Positions 58,336-64,000 of a stretch of DNA of 64,000 bases are shown one piece after another (the stretch's first letter is position 1; each line of letters begins with the position of its first letter). Under the pieces are notes generated by a model. That model was not told the origin of the DNA. It ran no database searches and saw only the letters and a program-made list of their open reading frames with translations. The translations under genes and the position numbers were made by a program. The stretch comes from Dongia_B sp964406155. Its GTDB lineage: Bacteria > Pseudomonadota > Alphaproteobacteria > Dongiales > Dongiaceae. The DNA lies in NCBI GenBank assembly GCA_964406155.1, contig CAYOQR010000004.1, positions 106,911-170,910 of the forward strand, in the 5' to 3' direction.

Positions 58336-59772
58336 ATGGCCGAGGATGATCTCTGTTATCTGACCGCGACTGAGGCGCTGTCCCTGTTCAAGAAGCGCAA
58401 GGTATCGCCGGTCGAGCTTTTGCGGGCGTTGATCGCCCGCGCGGAACGCAGTGAGGGAACACTGCGGGCCTTCACCTTCACCTTCTTCGACGAGGCGATG
58501 AAGGCCGCGCAGGAAGCCGAGGCGCGATATGCCAAGGGAACGCCGTCGGGTCCGCTCGACGGGCTGACGGTCGGCATCAAGGACGAGAACTGGGTGGCCG
58601 GCAAGCCGACCTCCTTCGGCACCCTGATCGTCGGCGATTACATCGCCGACCGCACCTCGCCGAATAACGAACGCATCTTCAAGGCCGGCGGCATCATGCA
58701 TGCCAAGACGGCGACGCCGGAATATTCGATCACGCCCTATACCAATTCCCGGCGCTGGGGCGTCACCCGCAATCCCTGGAATCCGGCCTTCACGCCGGGC
58801 GGTTCCTCCGGCGGCACGGCAGCTTCGCTGGCGGTCGGCAGCTCGACCCTGGCCATGGGATCGGATATCGGCGGCTCGATCCGCATTCCAGCCTCCACCT
58901 GCGGTCTCGTCGGCTTCAAGCCGCCTTATGGCCGTAACCCCGACGATCCGCCCTTCAACCTGGATTCGTATTGCCATACCGGGCCGCTTGGCCGCAGCGT
59001 CGCGGATGTCGCCTTGCTGCAGAACGTCATCAGCGGCCCGTATGATCAGGACATTTCCACCGTCCCGTCGAAGGTCACGATCGAGGATCGCAAGCGCCGC
59101 CTCAAGGGATTGAAGGTCGCCTATTCGCTGGATCTCGGTTATTTCGAGATCGACGAGGAGGTGAAGCGGAACACGCTGGCGGCCTTGGATGTCTTCCGCA
59201 GCGAAGGTGCCACGGTCACCGAGGTCGATCTCGGCTGGACCGCCGCCTGCTACGAAGCGGCGATGGCGCATCTTGCACATATCTTCGGCAATCAGATGGC
59301 CGAATTGCTGCCGAAGCACCGGTCGGTGATGTCGCCTTATACGATCGATTTCGCCGAGCACGGCCGTAAATCCACCACCGGTGATTTCCTGCGGGCGATG
59401 GATGAGGCTGGCCGGATGTATGCCAGCTTCGGGCCGATGATCGCGGCGCATGACGTCTTCATCTGCCCGACGACGGCTTTGCCGGCGGTGGCGGCCGATT
59501 TCGACCACAGCCGGGACGTGCTGCTGATCAACGGCCGGCCGCCGACATTGCAGCCGCCCATGCTGGCCTGGTGCCTGACGACACCCTTCAACACGCTGAG
59601 CCGTTGCCCCGTGCTGGCGGTGCCGTCGGGACGGGCCTCGACCGGCGTGCCGACCGGCATCCAGATCGTCGGCAAGCCGTATGGCGATCAGGATGTGTTC
59701 GATGCCGGCTTCGCCTATGAGCGGGCGGTCGGCGGCTGGTTCAAGACGCCGGATCAGCGTCCCCGTCACTAA
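58336..59772 (+). CDS. Amidase (amidase signature family)
   Basis: The enzyme hydrolyses an amide with a Ser-cisSer-Lys triad. The 478 residues show LDGLTVGIKDENW with catalytic Lys at about 82, the signature FTPGGSSGGTAASLAVGSST with cis-Ser at about 158, and MGSDIGGSIRIPASTCGLVG with nucleophile Ser at about 181. The C-terminal region TTPFNTLSRCPVLAVPSGRA is typical. The substrate is unknown; neighbours suggest an amide or guanidino nitrogen source. It follows the binding-protein gene by 141 bp on the same strand. Confidence 0.92.
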   Translation: MAEDDLCYLTATEALSLFKKRKVSPVELLRALIARAERSEGTLRAFTFTFFDEAMKAAQEAEARYAKGTPSGPLDGLTVGIKDENWVAGKPTSFGTLIVGDYIADRTSPNNERIFKAGGIMHAKTATPEYSITPYTNSRRWGVTRNPWNPAFTPGGSSGGTAASLAVGSSTLAMGSDIGGSIRIPASTCGLVGFKPPYGRNPDDPPFNLDSYCHTGPLGRSVADVALLQNVISGPYDQDISTVPSKVTIEDRKRRLKGLKVAYSLDLGYFEIDEEVKRNTLAALDVFRSEGATVTEVDLGWTAACYEAAMAHLAHIFGNQMAELLPKHRSVMSPYTIDFAEHGRKSTTGDFLRAMDEAGRMYASFGPMIAAHDVFICPTTALPAVAADFDHSRDVLLINGRPPTLQPPMLAWCLTTPFNTLSRCPVLAVPSGRASTGVPTGIQIVGKPYGDQDVFDAGFAYERAVGGWFKTPDQRPRH

Positions 59773-60140
59773 ATCTTTGGCCGTGTCTTTAATCTGTAAC
59801 CTCGGCTTTAATCGGTAACGTCGATCCGCCCGTGCCCGGAACCCGGTATTCCGGTTTCATCCCGCCTCTCGTCTGCGCGATCTGCATCGCCGGCTAAAGT
59901 GCTGGGGATGCAGGTTCCTTAACGGTTGAAAATGTCCGCATTTGGGGCCCGCGTCGAAATTAGGCTAAACTTATTGGCTAATTTGGACGGGAGACGGTTC
60001 CGGTGGTCGGGCGGAAGACGTCTCCTCCCGTTAAGAAAGAGAGAGCGGTTCAGCTTTAAGATTGAAGCATATATGTTCCAATCTTAAAGCATCGCGCTCA
60101 ATGGGCGGGGCACTCAAGGGGCTGGGGCGGCGTAGCGGGA
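59773..60140. other. cckA upstream region
   Basis: The 368-bp stretch contains no gene. Two inverted repeats are present: AAATTAG (59957-59963) with CTAATTT (59978-59984), and the longer element at 60053-60090 listed separately. No TTAA-N7-TTAA box is found. Confidence 0.65.
60053..60090. repeat. 12-bp perfect inverted repeat upstream of cckA
   Basis: GCTTTAAGATTG (60053-60064) and CAATCTTAAAGC (60079-60090) are exact complements with a 14-bp spacer containing ATATAT. Flanking GAGAGCG and CGCGCTC extend the symmetry loosely. It lies 50 bp before the cckA start, so it could be a control site or a dispersed palindromic element. Confidence 0.65.
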
Positions 60141-63158
<3,018 letters not shown>

Positions 63159-63210
63159 GGCAGGGCCTTCAGTCTATTAACTATCTGTTTTCATTGTGGT
63201 CCGGGAAAAT

Positions 63211-63225
63211 GTTCTAGTTTTGATC
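63211..63225 (+). promoter_or_regulatory. LexA-like box upstream of recA (1)
   Basis: GTTC-N7-GATC, one mismatch from the alphaproteobacterial LexA box GTTC-N7-GTTC, about 130 bp before recA. Confidence 0.45.
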
Positions 63226-63242
63226 TTTTCCCTTTACGATGA

Positions 63243-63257
63243 GAACAAAGTGTGTAC
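63243..63257 (+). promoter_or_regulatory. LexA-like box upstream of recA (2)
   Basis: GAAC-N7-GTAC, one mismatch from GAAC-N7-GAAC (the reverse form of the same box), about 97 bp before recA. Two near matches in the expected zone raise the chance of SOS control. Confidence 0.45.
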
Positions 63258-63353
63258 GATGGGCGCCAACACGGAATTCATCTGCCGGCATCGGGCAATC
63301 GTTGCCCCGGTCGTTGTCAGGGTCGGGTCGCTGTGATCTAAGTGGAGGGCGCT

Positions 63354-64000
63354 ATGTCGCAGAATGTGGTTCGTATCGCCGACAGGGATGGAATGGATAA
63401 GAACAAAGCTTTAGACGCAGCCTTGGCGCAGATTGAACGCGCCTTCGGCAAGGGCTCGATCATGCGCCTCGGCCAGCGCGAGAACGCCGTGGAGACGGAA
63501 GCCGTCTCGACCGGCTCGCTCGGCCTGGATATCGCGCTCGGCATCGGCGGCCTGCCGCGCGGCCGCATCATCGAAGTCTACGGGCCGGAAAGCTCCGGTA
63601 AGACGACGCTGGCGCTGCAGGTGGTGGCGGAAGCGCAGAAGGCCGGCGGCGCCTGCGCCTTCATCGACGCCGAACATGCGCTCGACCCCTCTTATGCGGT
63701 GAAGCTCGGCGTCAATGTCGACGATCTCCTGATCTCGCAGCCCGATGCCGGCGAACAGGCGCTGGAAATCGCCGATACGCTGGTGCGCTCCGGCGCCATC
63801 GACGTGCTGGTGGTTGACTCGGTCGCCGCCCTGGTGCCGCGCGCGGAACTGGAAGGCGAGATGGGCGATTCCCATGTCGGCCTGCAGGCCCGCCTGATGA
63901 GCCAGGCCCTGCGCAAGCTGACCGGTTCGATCTCGCGCTCGCGCTGCATGGTGATCTTCATCAACCAGATCCGCATGAAGATCGGCGTGATGTTCGGCAA
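63354..64000 (+). CDS. recA: Recombinase RecA (N-terminal part, cut by window edge)
   Basis: RecA promotes homologous pairing and LexA self-cleavage. About 215 residues are visible: KNKALDAALAQIERAFGKGS, IMRLGQ, Walker A GPESSGKTT, FIDAEHALDPSYAVKLGVNV, LVVDSVAALVPRAELEGEMG with Walker B, and GLQARLMSQALRKLTGSISR. The ATG follows GGAGG at 5 nt. The C-terminus lies beyond the window. Two LexA-like boxes are upstream. Confidence 0.98.
   Translation, partial: MSQNVVRIADRDGMDKNKALDAALAQIERAFGKGSIMRLGQRENAVETEAVSTGSLGLDIALGIGGLPRGRIIEVYGPESSGKTTLALQVVAEAQKAGGACAFIDAEHALDPSYAVKLGVNVDDLLISQPDAGEQALEIADTLVRSGAIDVLVVDSVAALVPRAELEGEMGDSHVGLQARLMSQALRKLTGSISRSRCMVIFINQIRMKIGVMFG

Overview
The window looks like a chromosomal segment of an alphaproteobacterium, probably Rhodospirillales-like. 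Three observations support this: the cell-cycle regulators CckA and SciP are present, several upstream regions carry TTAA-N7-TTAA motifs like the binding sites of the response regulator CtrA, and the recA upstream region has near matches to the alphaproteobacterial LexA box. The genus cannot be fixed from sequence reading alone. Coding density and G+C are high, so long antisense open frames are common and have been left out.

Layout. (1) 1-17506, all minus strand: flhA (cut by the window edge), flbD, motA, fliN, fliH, fliG, fliF, sciP, flgD, fliK, flgL, flgK, flgE. (2) 18479-21222, plus strand: a visibly A+T-richer insert with a methyltransferase and a GT-B-like glycosyltransferase, candidates for flagellar or surface glycan modification. 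(3) 21548-26661: metabolic genes for ferredoxin-NADP reductase, a ureohydrolase with a divergent LysR regulator, a nucleotidyltransferase-like protein and AMP nucleosidase. (4) 26804-30463, minus: flgH, flgA, flgG, flgF. (5) 30933-41205, plus: fliL, fliM, a DUF6468-like protein, a MotE-like protein, cheY, cheZ, two MotB-like proteins and a very large exported TPR-like protein. (6) 41360-43890: an Asp/Asn-hydroxylase-like enzyme and a membrane protein with a probable ATP-grasp tail. (7) 43912-49985: divergent export and rod operons, flhX-orf139-fliO-fliP (minus) and flgB-flgC-fliE-fliQ-fliR-microORF-flhB (plus). (8) 50077-59772: accessory metabolism (HxlR, an IS5-type remnant, flavin monooxygenase, LysR, DAO-type oxidase, PEP-mutase family, DUF1989 family, polyamine-type binding protein, amidase). 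(9) 60141-64000: cckA and the start of recA.

How the parts fit. Most of a flagellum is encoded here: export gate, MS and C rings, rod, rings, hook, hook-filament junction, motor, and a CheY/CheZ pair. No flagellin gene is seen. The control logic resembles that of Caulobacter. CckA is known to act upstream of CtrA. Perfect TTAA-N7-TTAA boxes lie before fliF, flhX and flgB, with weaker ones before sciP and fliL. SciP is known to restrain CtrA. FlbD is a sigma-54 activator, and sigma-54-type -24/-12 elements precede flgE, flgF and the methyltransferase/glycosyltransferase pair.

The most unusual features are a roughly 100-residue repeat domain shared by FlgE, FlgK and FlgL (about nine copies), the paired MotB-like proteins of which one lacks the proton-binding Asp, the 1333-residue exported protein in the motility operon, a 26-codon membrane micro-ORF between fliR and flhB, and a 14-bp perfect inverted repeat next to the fliF CtrA box.
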